A stretch of 64,000 nt of DNA from Myxococcales bacterium 68-20 (GTDB lineage: Bacteria; Myxococcota_A; Polyangia; Polyangiales; Polyangiaceae): positions 31,369-95,368 of the forward strand of contig MKVQ01000018.1 in assembly GCA_001899635.1 (NCBI GenBank), given 5' to 3'. Each line of letters begins with the position of its first letter. The first letter of the stretch is position 1. Both the position numbers and the translations under genes were made by a program. Positions 54,170 through 63,321 of the stretch are shown one piece after another. Under the pieces are notes generated by a model. The model worked only from the letters and a program-made list of their open reading frames with translations, searched no databases and was not told the DNA's origin.

Positions 54170-54601
54170 ATGCTTCGCGTCGTGCCGATTCGGACCAAGC
54201 GCTGGAACGACCCTCGTGAGGTAGAGGACGGCTACCGGCTGCTCATCTGTCGGTACCGTCCGCGCGGGGTTCCGCGGGACGAGGAGACGTGGGACGCCTG
54301 GTGCAAGGCGCTCGCTCCGAGCGAAGAGCTTCATGCCGCGGCCTACGGGAAGAGCGGAGCTCCGATCTCGTTCGCGGAGTACACGGAGAGGTTCCGTGTC
54401 GAGATGGAACGGCAGCGCTACTGGATCGAGAGCTTCGCCGCGCGCGTGCGCTCCGGCGAGACGATGACGCTCTTGTGCTCGTCGGCATGCGTCCACGAAG
54501 CGCGCTGCCATCGCATCCTCGTGAAGACGCTGATCGAAGAAGCGGCGTTTCCTCCTCCTCCGCCCACGCCCCAAGCGAACGTCATTCGCCGTCGCTCGTA
54601 G
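54170..54601 (+). CDS. DUF488 family protein
   Basis: Protein of 143 aa. Family-wide features: KRWNDPRE near the N-terminus, DGYRLLICRYRPRGV, WDAWCKALAPSEELHAAAYG and the Cys-rich end TLLCSSACVHEARCHRILV. DUF488 proteins are widespread and uncharacterised; the conserved Cys/His set suggests a metal or thiol role. Start could also be 54152 or 54128. Confidence 0.85.
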   Translation: MLRVVPIRTKRWNDPREVEDGYRLLICRYRPRGVPRDEETWDAWCKALAPSEELHAAAYGKSGAPISFAEYTERFRVEMERQRYWIESFAARVRSGETMTLLCSSACVHEARCHRILVKTLIEEAAFPPPPPTPQANVIRRRS

Positions 54602-54649
54602 GTCCGCGCAGGTACAGACGTGGCCGCTTCGGAACGAAGAGAAAGACGA

Positions 54650-54725
54650 GGTCCTCCGAGCACCCTGCAGAGCTCCATGGCGGCGGCGATCCGCGGGATC
54701 GTCATGCCGCCATGGAGCGAGGACC
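54650..54725. repeat. Long nested inverted repeat (structured element)
   Basis: Arms GCTCCATGGCGGC (54672-54684) and GCCGCCATGGAGC (54706-54718) are perfect 13-bp complements. Inside, CGATCC/GGATCG adds six pairs around a 3-nt loop; outside, GGTCCTC (54650-54656) pairs with GAGGACC (54719-54725). No T-run. It sits between convergent genes. Confidence 0.6.
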
Positions 54726-54773
54726 GCGTGAACGAACGACGTACGCACGATCCGGTGGAGAGACGGAACGGAG

Positions 54774-55826
54774 CTACCAGATGCCCATGCCGTACCCGCC
54801 GATGAGCGGGTACCCGGCGGCGTAGCCGCTGCTCACGGTCATGCTGCGCGCGCTGTAGCCGCCACCCCAGCCCCGGACGGCTCCCGCGCGGTAGCCACGA
54901 CCGACGACGATGCCCTGCTGAGCCTCGCCGAGAAGCTCACCTTCGTTCTGATGCCCACCGATCTTCGGCATGTGCACACCCTTCAGCGGCTCGCTCGGGC
55001 TCTTCGCCTCGAGCCTCTTGGCGAGCTCGCTCCGCTGCTCGGGCGTCAGGATGTCGGCGAGCTCCTTCGTGACGCGGACCATCTCGGTCGCCCGCTTCCG
55101 CGTTCGCTCACCGACCTCGGAGATCGGAACGATCCGCTCGATCGAGAACTCCTTGCCCTTGAACGCATCGAACAGTTCATTCGCCTTCTTTTGCTCTTCG
55201 GCGAGATTCGCCTTCGTCTTCTCGAGGACGTCCTTGGATCGGTGCTTCTGCTCCTCCGAGAGGCGGAGGTCCTTCGAGAACTCGTCGAACCATTTCTGTG
55301 AGGCCTGATCGAGGTCCTTGATGCGCGACTTGAGCGCGTCGACGAAGGCACCTCGTTGTTCCTCGTCGAGGATCCCGTGGAGGTTCTCGACGGCCTTGCG
55401 CAGCGCCGGGCTCGCCTCTTGGCGGGCCTTCACGAGCGCGTCGATCTGGTGCTGGAGTGCTTGCGCGTCGATCTTTCCCTCCTCCAGCTGCTTGGCCAGA
55501 GCCAACTTGAGCTCGTGACGGGCATCGGCGACGGCCTTCTCTTTTTCGGCGACCTCCTTGCCGAGCTTCTCCGCCGCGGTGCGCTGCTCGTCGCTCAGGC
55601 CGACCTTCGCGAGCGCATCGGCGATGTGGGCAACCGGGCCGTACGGCTCACGCTGTTGCTCGGCCTCTTTCGTCTCGTGGCTCTCCGGCGTCGCAGCCGT
55701 CTCGACGCTTTCGCTCACCGTCGACGTGGGGGCGCTGTCGGGCGCGGCGGAGACGGTGCACCCTCCCGCTGAGGCTATGAACAGGCCGAGCGGCCCGATG
55801 AACTTCGCTCGAATGAACAGCTTCAT
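54774..55826 (-). CDS. LTxxQ/Spy-CpxP-like lipoprotein
   Basis: Lipoprotein of 350 aa (SAGGC, Cys23), mostly coiled-coil helices. The LTxxQ-type motifs LSDEQR, LSEEQK and LTPEQRSEL recur at about 100-residue intervals, as in the periplasmic stress chaperones Spy and CpxP. The C-terminal 60 residues are Gly/Tyr-rich (GYRAGAVRGWGGGY). Likely a periplasmic chaperone or metal-stress protein; inference. GGAGG lies 5 nt before the ATG. Confidence 0.83.
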   Translation of the reverse strand: MKLFIRAKFIGPLGLFIASAGGCTVSAAPDSAPTSTVSESVETAATPESHETKEAEQQREPYGPVAHIADALAKVGLSDEQRTAAEKLGKEVAEKEKAVADARHELKLALAKQLEEGKIDAQALQHQIDALVKARQEASPALRKAVENLHGILDEEQRGAFVDALKSRIKDLDQASQKWFDEFSKDLRLSEEQKHRSKDVLEKTKANLAEEQKKANELFDAFKGKEFSIERIVPISEVGERTRKRATEMVRVTKELADILTPEQRSELAKRLEAKSPSEPLKGVHMPKIGGHQNEGELLGEAQQGIVVGRGYRAGAVRGWGGGYSARSMTVSSGYAAGYPLIGGYGMGIW

Positions 55827-56243
55827 GGCAACCTCCGGTCGCCGTTCCGAGCACCCACCATGCCGACTCCCGCGCGTGAAGCCCGTTGCGCGTGATCGTT
55901 CGGCCTCGCCCGCACCGACTCGTCCGCGGGGGCCTGTCGAGGTCGACGAGCGCGGGCGTGCTTCTGCGCGCAGGCGCTCTTTGCGCGTCAGCCGTCGGAC
56001 GGACGAGCCCGAACATCGACGACCTCCGCACCGAACGTGATGCTCGGCGACCGAGCCGTCGAGACGTCACCTCCCGAAACGAGCACTGCCGCAGGCGACG
56101 TCGAAGGAGGCTGCGCTTGTCCTCGTGCGCTGCCGCGAACGCGGCCCTGCGATCGACCCTGCTTCCGTGTCGAGGACCTCAGCGCGAGTCTCACGTGGGC
56201 GGCGCGCTGCCGCCGATTCGCGAGGTATCGACGCGCGCAGACT
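55827..56243. other. Gene-free stretch of 417 bp
   Basis: Nothing coding is supported. A 6-bp hairpin GGCGGC/GCCGCC at about 56199-56215 lies 30 nt past the stop of the next minus-strand gene without a T-run. Confidence 0.4.
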
Positions 56244-56729
56244 TCACTTCGTCGCGACGAGGAGCTGCACGGTCGTCTCCTTGTCGCCCTTGCCGATGGT
56301 CGCGACGTAGGACGTCGTCCCGTCCTTCTTCGTCAGCATCTTGTTCTCACCGAGGTCGAGGGCCGCCTCCTGCTTGCCCGGGAGCTTCGCCTTGTAGAAG
56401 TCGTTGACCTTGTCGGGGGAGTCTGTCGTCGTGAACGTCACCTGCTTGCCTTCCGGCGTGCTCAGTGATGCGACGACCTTCGCGCCGGGATAGATCGGCG
56501 CCGACGAGGGCCATCCGTCGGGGACGCTCGCGCCGGCCTGCGCGATCGCGCCGGTCTTCGGGTCGCGGACGGTGACACTGCCAGACGAGCTGCCGAGATC
56601 GACCTCGGTGCCCGTCGCCGACTCGACGACCTTCTCTGCGGCCTTCTCCGCGAGCTTCTCTTTGATGCGGTTGCAGCCGACGAGCGCAAAGAGCGAGAGA
56701 GACACGGCGATCGCGTGAGTGGTGCGCAT
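56244..56729 (-). CDS. Lipoprotein, unknown
   Basis: Lipoprotein of 161 aa (LFALVGC, Cys19). The first mature region is a Lys/Glu/Ala amphipathic helix (IKEKLAEKAAEKVVESATG); the rest is beta-rich with YPGAKVVASLSTPEGKQVTFTTTDSPDKV, a pattern seen in small lipoproteins that bind a partner through a beta sandwich. No enzyme motif. Monocistronic. Confidence 0.8.
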   Translation of the reverse strand: MRTTHAIAVSLSLFALVGCNRIKEKLAEKAAEKVVESATGTEVDLGSSSGSVTVRDPKTGAIAQAGASVPDGWPSSAPIYPGAKVVASLSTPEGKQVTFTTTDSPDKVNDFYKAKLPGKQEAALDLGENKMLTKKDGTTSYVATIGKGDKETTVQLLVATK

Positions 56730-56833
56730 GCGACCGTTCTATCACGGCGACCGCCCCACCCGCTCGTGCGTCCGAAGTCGGTGGCTTGAAACGGAAGTCA
56801 CGTCGCTCGGTGAGCGCCAGCCGCACTCGCCTC

Positions 56834-56860
56834 TATCCTCACTATCCTCGTTGTCCTCGC
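56834..56860. repeat. Imperfect 9-nt tandem repeat, three copies
   Basis: TATCCTCAC, TATCCTCGT and TGTCCTCGC follow one another directly in the gap between two minus-strand genes. Function unknown; possibly a slippage-prone spacer. Confidence 0.4.
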
Positions 56861-56931
56861 CGTATGCGGGAGGGCGATGGCGATCAATCGGCGACGCAGA
56901 CGCGTCGTCGCGCTCGCCGCCAGCCGTCGGG

Positions 56932-57600
56932 CTACTCGTTCCGGTGATCGTTCGATCGAGCGCGCGCAGAGATCCGGTGCATCAGTGCCGCGACCTCGCG
57001 GTCGCGCGCCTCCGGGCTCGCACCGAGGGCGGCCTCCACGCGATTGCGATCCGCGGGAGAGCGGTTCTGACTCAGCTTCAGCTTCGCGCGTACATCCGTG
57101 ACCTCGATCGCGAAGCCGACGATGCCGCGGCGAAGCTCCTCGAAGAACGTCGGATCGAGGTGGTCTGGATGCCAACGGTCCGCGCCGCGCTCGAACCGCT
57201 CGGCCATCGACTCGAGGTGTTGAACGAGAGCTGCGTCGTCGAGCTTGCGCAGCCGACCGCGCACGTGGACGACGGCGTAGTTCCACGTCGGCACCTGCTC
57301 GACCGGTCCTTCGTAGATCGTCGCCGAGACGTAGGCGTCGGGACCGTGGAACGCCGCTGTGACCTCCGCTCCGCTCGCGACGAGGCGGGCGAACGGATTC
57401 ACATTCGCGATGTGGCCCGTGACGAGGAGGCTCGCGTCGGGACCGTCGACGAGCAAAGGCACGTGGACCATCTCCACGCCGGCATCGGCATCGGCATCGG
57501 CGCCGGCGTGCGACACCCCCACGACGGTCGCGAACGGATGAGCGCGGAGCAGGTCACGAGTCACATCGGGCGTGCTCTCGAATACGCGCTGAAGGTACAT
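56932..57600 (-). CDS. PaiB-family FMN-binding protein
   Basis: Protein of 222 aa. PaiB-type features: MYLQRVFE start, LLRAHPFATVVGV, VHVPLLVDG, THIANVNPF-type (GHIANVNPFAR), YISATIYEG-like (AYVSATIYEG), TWNYAVVHVRG and KLSQNRSPADR. It has a split-barrel FMN-binding fold; some relatives are transcriptional repressors of sporulation/protease genes and others are flavin enzymes. An Ala/Asp repeat insertion (GADADADAG) is unusual. Confidence 0.9.
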   Translation of the reverse strand: MYLQRVFESTPDVTRDLLRAHPFATVVGVSHAGADADADAGVEMVHVPLLVDGPDASLLVTGHIANVNPFARLVASGAEVTAAFHGPDAYVSATIYEGPVEQVPTWNYAVVHVRGRLRKLDDAALVQHLESMAERFERGADRWHPDHLDPTFFEELRRGIVGFAIEVTDVRAKLKLSQNRSPADRNRVEAALGASPEARDREVAALMHRISARARSNDHRNE

Positions 57601-57782
57601 GCGCCGATGGTATGGCGCGCCACCGCGCTCAGGGGCCCGAAACGTCCGGAGGCCGGCAGCCGGAGCCGCCCGAGCCCGGAGCCGCGAGCCCCACCGAGCG
57701 AGCGAACAGCCCCGCTGGCCTGCGAGCTCACTCGGCCTCGAGCCAGCGCGCGGAGCTTGACGGCACGGCCGTGCGGCGAGAC

Positions 57783-58391
57783 ATGAAGAGCATGAACGAT
57801 CCGGCGCTTCTCGACCTCGTTCTCTCGCGACGGAGCGCTGCGGCGCTCGTAGAGCCCGGTCCCACACGCGCAGAGCTCGAGCGCGTGCTCCTCGCAGCGG
57901 GGGCCGTCCCCGACCATGGACTCCTCCGGCCGTTCCGCTTCGTGATCGCGGAAGGGGAGGGGCGCGCGCGCTTCGGCGATGCGCTCGCAAAGACCGCCGC
58001 CGAGCATCGGCCCGGCATGCCCGCGACGGGCCTCGAGAAGGTCCGCGCCAAGGCGTTCCGCTCGCCGACGATCGTGGTGCTCATCGCATCGCCGAAGGCG
58101 GGGAAGATCGAGACGTGGGAGCAGAACGCGACCGCGGCGTGTGCGGGCTATGCGATCGTCCTTGCCGCCCATGCGCTCGGCATCGGTGCGGTGTGGAAGA
58201 GCGTCCCCTTCACGAAGGGACAGGCCCTGACCGAGACGCTTGGTCTCGCGGAAGGCGAAGAGATGCTCGGCTGGATCCACCTCGGTCGCGCGGCACGCGA
58301 AGAGGAGCTCCCGCCGCGGAAGCCTCTCGCGCTCGGTGAGATGACCTCGGTCCTCGACGGCGACGGTCGCAAGCCCTACGTCGTCGGTTAG
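57783..58391 (+). CDS. Nitroreductase-family protein (YdjA-like)
   Basis: FMN-dependent oxidoreductase of 202 aa. SRRSAAALVEP at the N-terminus binds the FMN phosphate, DHGLLRPFRF is typical of the YdjA branch, and NATAACAGYAIVLAAHALGIGAVWKS forms the dimer core and second FMN contact. Substrate unknown. The ATG at 57783 or 57792 may be used. It is divergent from paiB. Confidence 0.9.
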   Translation: MKSMNDPALLDLVLSRRSAAALVEPGPTRAELERVLLAAGAVPDHGLLRPFRFVIAEGEGRARFGDALAKTAAEHRPGMPATGLEKVRAKAFRSPTIVVLIASPKAGKIETWEQNATAACAGYAIVLAAHALGIGAVWKSVPFTKGQALTETLGLAEGEEMLGWIHLGRAAREEELPPRKPLALGEMTSVLDGDGRKPYVVG

Positions 58392-58422
58392 CCTCCGTAC
58401 GCGCCGGGGTCGCCGTGAGCGA

Positions 58423-59142
58423 TCATCCGCGCTCCGGCGGATCGGCGTCGATGAGATGCCCCGAGCGTTTCGCTTTCGTCTCGAGGTAGAAGCGGTTGTG
58501 CGTGTTTGCGGGGATGACGTGGGGAAGTCGATCCCGAACGACGATACCGTGTTGCTCGAGCTGAGCGATCTTGCGCGGGTTGTTGGTGAGCAGGCGTACG
58601 GACCCGACGGTGAGGCTCGCGAGCATGTGCGCAGCGATCGCGTAGTCGCGTTCGTCGTCCCGAAATCCGAGGGCCAGGTTCGCATCGACGGTGTCGAGCC
58701 CGTGGTCCTGCAGCGAATACGCGCGGATCTTGTTGAGCAGCCCGATCCCGCGTCCCTCCTGGCGCAGGTAGAGGAGCACACCGCGCGGCTCGGCGCAGAT
58801 CCGCTCGAGCCCGGCGCCGAGCTGCTCGCGACAATCGCAGCGAAGAGAACCGAGCGCGTCGCCAGTCAGGCATTCGGAGTGCAGTCGCGTCACCACGTCC
58901 TTCGCGCCGAGCACGTCGCCGTGGACGAGCGCGAGATGCTCCTTCGCATCGCGGTTGTTCCAGAACGCGACGACTCGGACGTGCCCGAAGCGAGTCGGTA
59001 GATCCGCGACGGCCTCGACGCGCACGCAGATGCGTTGCGCGCCGAAGCCCTCACAGTCGTGATTCCGGTCACGCTCGACGAGATCCTCGAGACGCGCCAC
59101 CGGCGTCAGGCTCGCGGTGCAGGGCGTACGCTGCGCGCTCAC
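58423..59142 (-). CDS. ribA: GTP cyclohydrolase II
   Basis: First committed enzyme of riboflavin synthesis, 239 aa. Zn-binding cysteines 91, 102 and 104 in SECLTGDALGSLRCDCREQ, catalytic QEGRGIGL, and the C-terminal NNPRKIAQLEQHGI are intact. The first 45 residues extend beyond the usual start and may bind other partners. The GTG start overlaps the sigma-factor stop (GTGA), so translation is coupled. Not in a ribosome of riboflavin genes: no ribB/H/E nearby. Confidence 0.95.
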   Translation of the reverse strand: MSAQRTPCTASLTPVARLEDLVERDRNHDCEGFGAQRICVRVEAVADLPTRFGHVRVVAFWNNRDAKEHLALVHGDVLGAKDVVTRLHSECLTGDALGSLRCDCREQLGAGLERICAEPRGVLLYLRQEGRGIGLLNKIRAYSLQDHGLDTVDANLALGFRDDERDYAIAAHMLASLTVGSVRLLTNNPRKIAQLEQHGIVVRDRLPHVIPANTHNRFYLETKAKRSGHLIDADPPERG

Positions 59143-59867
59143 CGCTCCTGCTCCTCGGTGGACGCGTCGATCGAGATCGACACGTTCTCTTCGGAGGTCT
59201 GCGGGGTACAAATGCGTGCGAGCACGGCGTGAGCGACGCGGTCGCAGCGAACGAGGTGGAAGTCGAAGGCCTGCGGCGCCGAGCTCTCCAGCTTCTTCTC
59301 CAGCGTCTCGCGAAGGAGCGCGCGCGCGCGATGGAGACGCGTGCGCACCGTCTCGGCAGGGATGTCGAGCGCCTCGGCTGTTTCGTCGACGCTCATCTCT
59401 TCGACGACGCGCATGACGAACACCGTGCGGAAGCCGACCGGGAGCGTATCGATGGCGGTCTCGAGGAGAGCCCGGACCTCGACGTCGCTCGCTGCGCCCT
59501 CCGGACTCCTCGTCGTCGCCATCGGATCCTCTCCAAGCTCTGCATCCTCGAGGGAGGTGAGGCGCTTGCCGCGACGGAGACGGCGGAGCGCCTCGTAGAC
59601 CGCGATGCGGACGAGCCAGGTCGAGAAGCGTGACCGTCCTCCGAAATCGCGAAGGTGCGCGAAGGCCGAGACGTAGGCCTCCTGCATCGCGTCCTCGGCT
59701 TCCTCGTCGCTCCGCAGGATCGCGCGTGTGGCGCGGAAGACGCGGCGATTGTGGCGCCGCATGAGCACCTCGAACGCCGCGGTGTCGCCGGCGACGACGC
59801 GCGCGATGACTGATTCGTCGCTCGCATCGACGGACCCGATGTCGGCCACGGAGGCAAGATAGCGCAT
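59139..59867 (-). CDS. ECF RNA polymerase sigma factor
   Basis: Sigma-70 family factor of 242 aa. Region 2 (residues about 28-95: FEVLMRRHNRRVF, DAMQEAYVSAF and the RFSTWLVRIAVYEALRRLRR stretch) and region 4 (about 145-195: LLETAIDTLPVGFRTVF, EEMSVDETAEALDIPAETVR) are clear. The C-terminal 45-residue tail with two cysteines is extra. It is coupled to ribA, so one of its outputs may be flavin supply, or the link is incidental. It diverges from a Rieske oxidoreductase. Confidence 0.92.
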   Translation of the reverse strand: MRYLASVADIGSVDASDESVIARVVAGDTAAFEVLMRRHNRRVFRATRAILRSDEEAEDAMQEAYVSAFAHLRDFGGRSRFSTWLVRIAVYEALRRLRRGKRLTSLEDAELGEDPMATTRSPEGAASDVEVRALLETAIDTLPVGFRTVFVMRVVEEMSVDETAEALDIPAETVRTRLHRARALLRETLEKKLESSAPQAFDFHLVRCDRVAHAVLARICTPQTSEENVSISIDASTEEQER

Positions 59868-59972
59868 GCATCTCAATGGAGTCGGAACGGCGGCTGGCGT
59901 TCCCGAAGAAATGAGCACCACTCCCGGAACGCCTGGGGGATGATGGATCTCTCTCGAACGGAGGTTGTGGCG

Positions 59973-61517
59973 ATGGGGGGTGGCGCAGCAGGGCTTTCGG
60001 GGCCCGATCTGGAGAAGGGGGTCGCATTCGCGTCGCTCGAGGAGGCAAAGCCCCTGCTCGGGCATGCCCATGGCGAGGCCGTCGTGCTCGTCCGGGTCGG
60101 CGAGGACGTGCGGGCGATCGGTGCCTCCTGCACGCACTACGGTGGTCCGCTCGCGGAGGGCGTCGTCGTCGACGGCACGATCCGCTGCCCGTGGCATCAT
60201 GCGTGCTTCGACTTGGCGACGGGCGAAGCGGTCGGCGCACCTGCGCTCGCCGACTTGCCCTGCTTCGAGGTCGCACGCCAGGGAGACCTCGTCCAGGTGC
60301 GCACGAAGAAGGTCGCGCCCGAACGGCCCGCGGTGAAGGGACCGTCCTCGATCGTGATCGTCGGGGCCGGCGCGGCGGGCGCGGCGTGCGTCGAGAGCCT
60401 GCGCAAGCACGGCTACGCCGGTCCGATCACGATGCTCGGCGCCGAGGAGCCCGGCCCGGTCGATCGACCGAACCTGTCGAAGGACTACCTCGCGGGCACG
60501 GCGCCCGCGGAGTGGATCCCGCTCGGGACACGCGAGCGCTACGCGACGTTGCGAGTCGACCTCGCACCGGCCGATCCGGCGATCGCGATCGATACGAAGT
60601 CCAAGACGGTCACGACGAAGAGCGGCAAGAAGGTCGGGTACGGTGCGCTCCTCTATGCGCCCGGCGCCGAGCCTTCACGGCTCCCCATCGAGGGCGCCGA
60701 CCGTCCCCATGTGCTCACGTTGCGCAGCCTCGCGGACGCCGACACGATCATCGAGCGCGCGCAGGGCAAGAAGCGCGCAGTCGTCGTCGGCGCGAGCTTC
60801 ATCGGGCTCGAGGTAGCGGCCTCGCTCGTCACGCGTGGGCTCCACGTGCACGTCGTCGCGCCGGAGCGTGTTCCTCTCGGGCGTGTCGTCGGCGACGAGG
60901 TCGGAGCGTTCCTTCGCACCGTGCACGAGGGTAAGGGCACCACGTTTCACCTCGGCACGAAGCCGAAGGCGATCCGAGAGAGCTCCGTCGAGCTCGAGAG
61001 CGGCGAGGTGCTCCCGGCCGATCTCGTCGTCCTCGGCGTCGGCGTGAAGCCGCGTATCGCGCTAGCGGCGGCCGCGGGGCTCGAGGTCGACGACGGCGTG
61101 GTCGTCGACGCATCGCTCCGCACGAGCGCCGAGGGCGTGTGGGCCGCCGGCGACGTCGCGCGCTTCCCGGAGGCGCGCTCCGGAGAGCTCGTGCGCATCG
61201 AGCACTGGGTCGTTGCGGAGCGGCAGGGCCAGGCGGCCGCGCGCGCGATGCTCGGTCAGCCGAGTACGTTCCGCGACGTGCCGTTCTTCTGGAGCGTGCA
61301 TCACGACGTGATCCTCGCGTACGTCGGTCACGCCCCGAAATGGGACCGCGTCACCGTGCAGGGCTCACTCGAGAAACGTGACGCGACCATCGTCTACGAG
61401 ACCGGCGGGACCATCACGGCTGTCGCCACGATCAACCGCGACACCGTCAGCCTCGCCGTCGAGGCCGCGCTGGAGCGTGGCGACCGAGCCGCCGTCGAGC
61501 GACTCGTGCGCGGCTGA
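59973..61517 (+). CDS. Rieske-domain FAD/NAD(P)H oxidoreductase (AIFM3/ferredoxin reductase-like)
   Basis: Protein of 514 aa. The N-terminal Rieske [2Fe-2S] domain has CTHYGG (Cys53, His55) and CPWHHA (Cys72, His75). The reductase part has the FAD Rossmann motif IVIVGAGAAGAAC (about 127) and the NAD(P)H motif AVVVGASFIGLEVA, with VWAAGDVARFP near the end. The start at 59973 is 8 nt after a perfect GGAGG; ATGs at 59940 and 59943 would add 10-11 residues. It diverges from the ECF sigma factor over about 105 bp. Substrate unknown, likely a redox partner. Confidence 0.92.
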   Translation: MGGGAAGLSGPDLEKGVAFASLEEAKPLLGHAHGEAVVLVRVGEDVRAIGASCTHYGGPLAEGVVVDGTIRCPWHHACFDLATGEAVGAPALADLPCFEVARQGDLVQVRTKKVAPERPAVKGPSSIVIVGAGAAGAACVESLRKHGYAGPITMLGAEEPGPVDRPNLSKDYLAGTAPAEWIPLGTRERYATLRVDLAPADPAIAIDTKSKTVTTKSGKKVGYGALLYAPGAEPSRLPIEGADRPHVLTLRSLADADTIIERAQGKKRAVVVGASFIGLEVAASLVTRGLHVHVVAPERVPLGRVVGDEVGAFLRTVHEGKGTTFHLGTKPKAIRESSVELESGEVLPADLVVLGVGVKPRIALAAAAGLEVDDGVVVDASLRTSAEGVWAAGDVARFPEARSGELVRIEHWVVAERQGQAAARAMLGQPSTFRDVPFFWSVHHDVILAYVGHAPKWDRVTVQGSLEKRDATIVYETGGTITAVATINRDTVSLAVEAALERGDRAAVERLVRG

Positions 61518-61534
61518 ACGAGTCGCGGCAAACA

Positions 61535-62395
61535 TCAGAAGCGTGCACCGCCGCTCAACGTGGCGCCCCACGATGTCTGATCCGTTCGAGCGAGCCCCTG
61601 CGGTCCGTCGATCCCGGTGACCACCTCTGCGCCACCGAAGAACCGGGCTTCGTCCCACCGCAGGAATGCCGCCGCCGTGCTCTGGGAGAAGTCGTTCGTG
61701 TCGCGCGGGCGCGACGTGAAGAGCGACGTCAAGCGGAGCCCCGGTGAGAGCGAGCCGAGACGCATGGCTGCCTCGAATGCGCCCAGCAAAGCGACCGACG
61801 ACGGATCGCGATTCACGGAGACGAGGAGACCCGGCTCGAGATCGATGCGGACCACGAGCTCTTCGACGACGTACTGGAGTCGCGCGAACGCGACGAGGGG
61901 CACTGCGTTCCGCGCCCAGAGCCAGTAGATGCGCTGGCCGGTGGCCCCTGTCGCCGCGCGGTCTGCGTGCTCCGCCGCTGCGTTCGCGGTGATGCCTCCC
62001 GGCACGGTCACGAGCGGCGCTCCGGCCGTCGCGCCGAGGCGAAGGCGAAGGCGATCCGACTCGAGCATGCCGAGCTGGATGCCCACCATCGGATTCGCGA
62101 GGCGCGTGATGCCGCTCCGCTCCTGGTTCGCGAAGCGGTAAGACGTCATCGACATCGCCAGGTCCGCGGTGAGCGTCCAGCGTTCGCTCGTTCGGAATGC
62201 GCCCGAGAGCGCCGGAATGAAGGCGAGCGTCTTCACCGCCGTCGATTGCGGCGAGGCGGTCGCGGTCGTCGAGAGGCTCACGCCCGCGCGGTCCTCGGGC
62301 CGAAGCGGCACGTCCGCGACTCCGCCGGCTCGCGCACGGGCAGCCCCCAGCGTGCTCGTCACGGCGATCGCGACGGCGATGAAGCGCCGTCTCAT
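61535..62395 (-). CDS. Probable outer-membrane beta-barrel protein
   Basis: Exported protein of 286 aa with a type I signal (MRRRFIAVAIAVTSTLGA). The mature part is a series of alternating beta strands (RLRLRLGATAGAPLVTV, FARLQYVVEELVVRIDL) and ends in an aromatic residue (GARF), which fits outer-membrane barrels. No family assigned. Its ATG overlaps the stop of the upstream frameshifted gene (ATGA), so they form one operon. Confidence 0.75.
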   Translation of the reverse strand: MRRRFIAVAIAVTSTLGAARARAGGVADVPLRPEDRAGVSLSTTATASPQSTAVKTLAFIPALSGAFRTSERWTLTADLAMSMTSYRFANQERSGITRLANPMVGIQLGMLESDRLRLRLGATAGAPLVTVPGGITANAAAEHADRAATGATGQRIYWLWARNAVPLVAFARLQYVVEELVVRIDLEPGLLVSVNRDPSSVALLGAFEAAMRLGSLSPGLRLTSLFTSRPRDTNDFSQSTAAAFLRWDEARFFGGAEVVTGIDGPQGLARTDQTSWGATLSGGARF

Positions 62396-62939
62396 GGTCG
62401 TCGCCGCGGCACGAGCTTGCGTACGCGATGGCCGTCGGCCTCCGCGACGTAGATCGCGCCGTCCTTCCCGAGCGCGAGCGCGTGCGCTCCATCGAGGTTC
62501 CAGGTGGAGCCTCCGCGCGCGACGACCTTACCGTCTCGCGTGAGCTTGGTGACTCCTCCGCGCGGACGGTCGGGATTCTGGTCGCCTCCGTCCACGACGT
62601 ACACGAAGCCGTCGCGACGAAGGCGAGCGCATGCGGCGTCCGGAAAGAGCTCGCGTCGACGCCGCCGATGACGCTCCCGGTCTCCGGATCCAGCGCGATG
62701 ATCTCGGGGTGGGCGTCCGCTTCGCCCGTGTGCGAGATCCAGACGCGGCCTTCGGCGTCGACGGCGACCCCGAGGACACGTCCGAGCTGCTTGCCCGGCG
62801 GGAGCTTCGGCCACTCCGGGCTCGGATCCCAGCCTTCGGGCGCGTCGTCCGAGAAGGGGGGCGCCGCGATGGGCGCAGGCTCACACGACAGCAGCGCGGC
62901 TGCGACCACCGGAAGCGCGAATCGGCGCAGTGCCCCCAT
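62392..62939 (-). pseudogene. Lipoprotein with NHL-like repeats, interrupted by a frameshift
   Basis: The N-terminal frame (from 62939) gives a lipoprotein signal ending in LLSC and an NHL-like unit GRVLGVAVDAEGRVWISH..; it runs well until about 62625. The continuation of the repeat (FVYVVDGGDQN.., GVTKLTRDGKVVARGG, HALALGKDGAIYVAEADG) is in another frame and ends at 62392. The total of 548 nt is not a multiple of three, implying loss of one base (or gain of two) around 62618-62625. The ATGA overlap with the next gene argues that the gene was recently intact. Sequencing error is an alternative. Confidence 0.7.
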
Positions 62940-63321
62940 CGGCGCTTCTATAGCAGAGCTCTAGTCGCCAGCGCCTGGGGGAGGTCGTCTTCGACTACGG
63001 AGACGTCCGAGCGAGGCCATTGCCTCTGGTCGGCAGAGCCCGCGGGATCTGCTCGGGATGTCCGCGCGCCTGGTGCCGAGTTTGCGGCGTCCGACTGCCG
63101 GTTTTTCAGCAGCGCCTCGCGTTTTGCTCGATGGAACGGGTGGCGCCGATCGTGCTTCCGCTGCGTGCGATGAGCTCGCTCCCGAGACGCCGACGCCGTG
63201 CTGCCCACGCGAGCACGCTCCAGACGTTCCAGCCCCGCACGCGCGGACGCTTCGACCTGTAGATGATCTCCGACGTGTCGAACCTCACGTTCAACCCGAC
63301 GCAGACGTGTGTCGAGCGTCG
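62940..63321. other. Gene-free stretch of 382 bp
   Basis: No coding region supported. The frame preceding the sigma factor runs in from upstream, but composition and lack of a ribosome site argue against coding before 63322. Confidence 0.4.

Noticed and set aside
57480-57505. Repeated GGCATC in the paiB gene as an expanding tandem repeat
   Set aside because: Only about three copies, in frame, giving an Ala/Asp insertion; unremarkable on its own.
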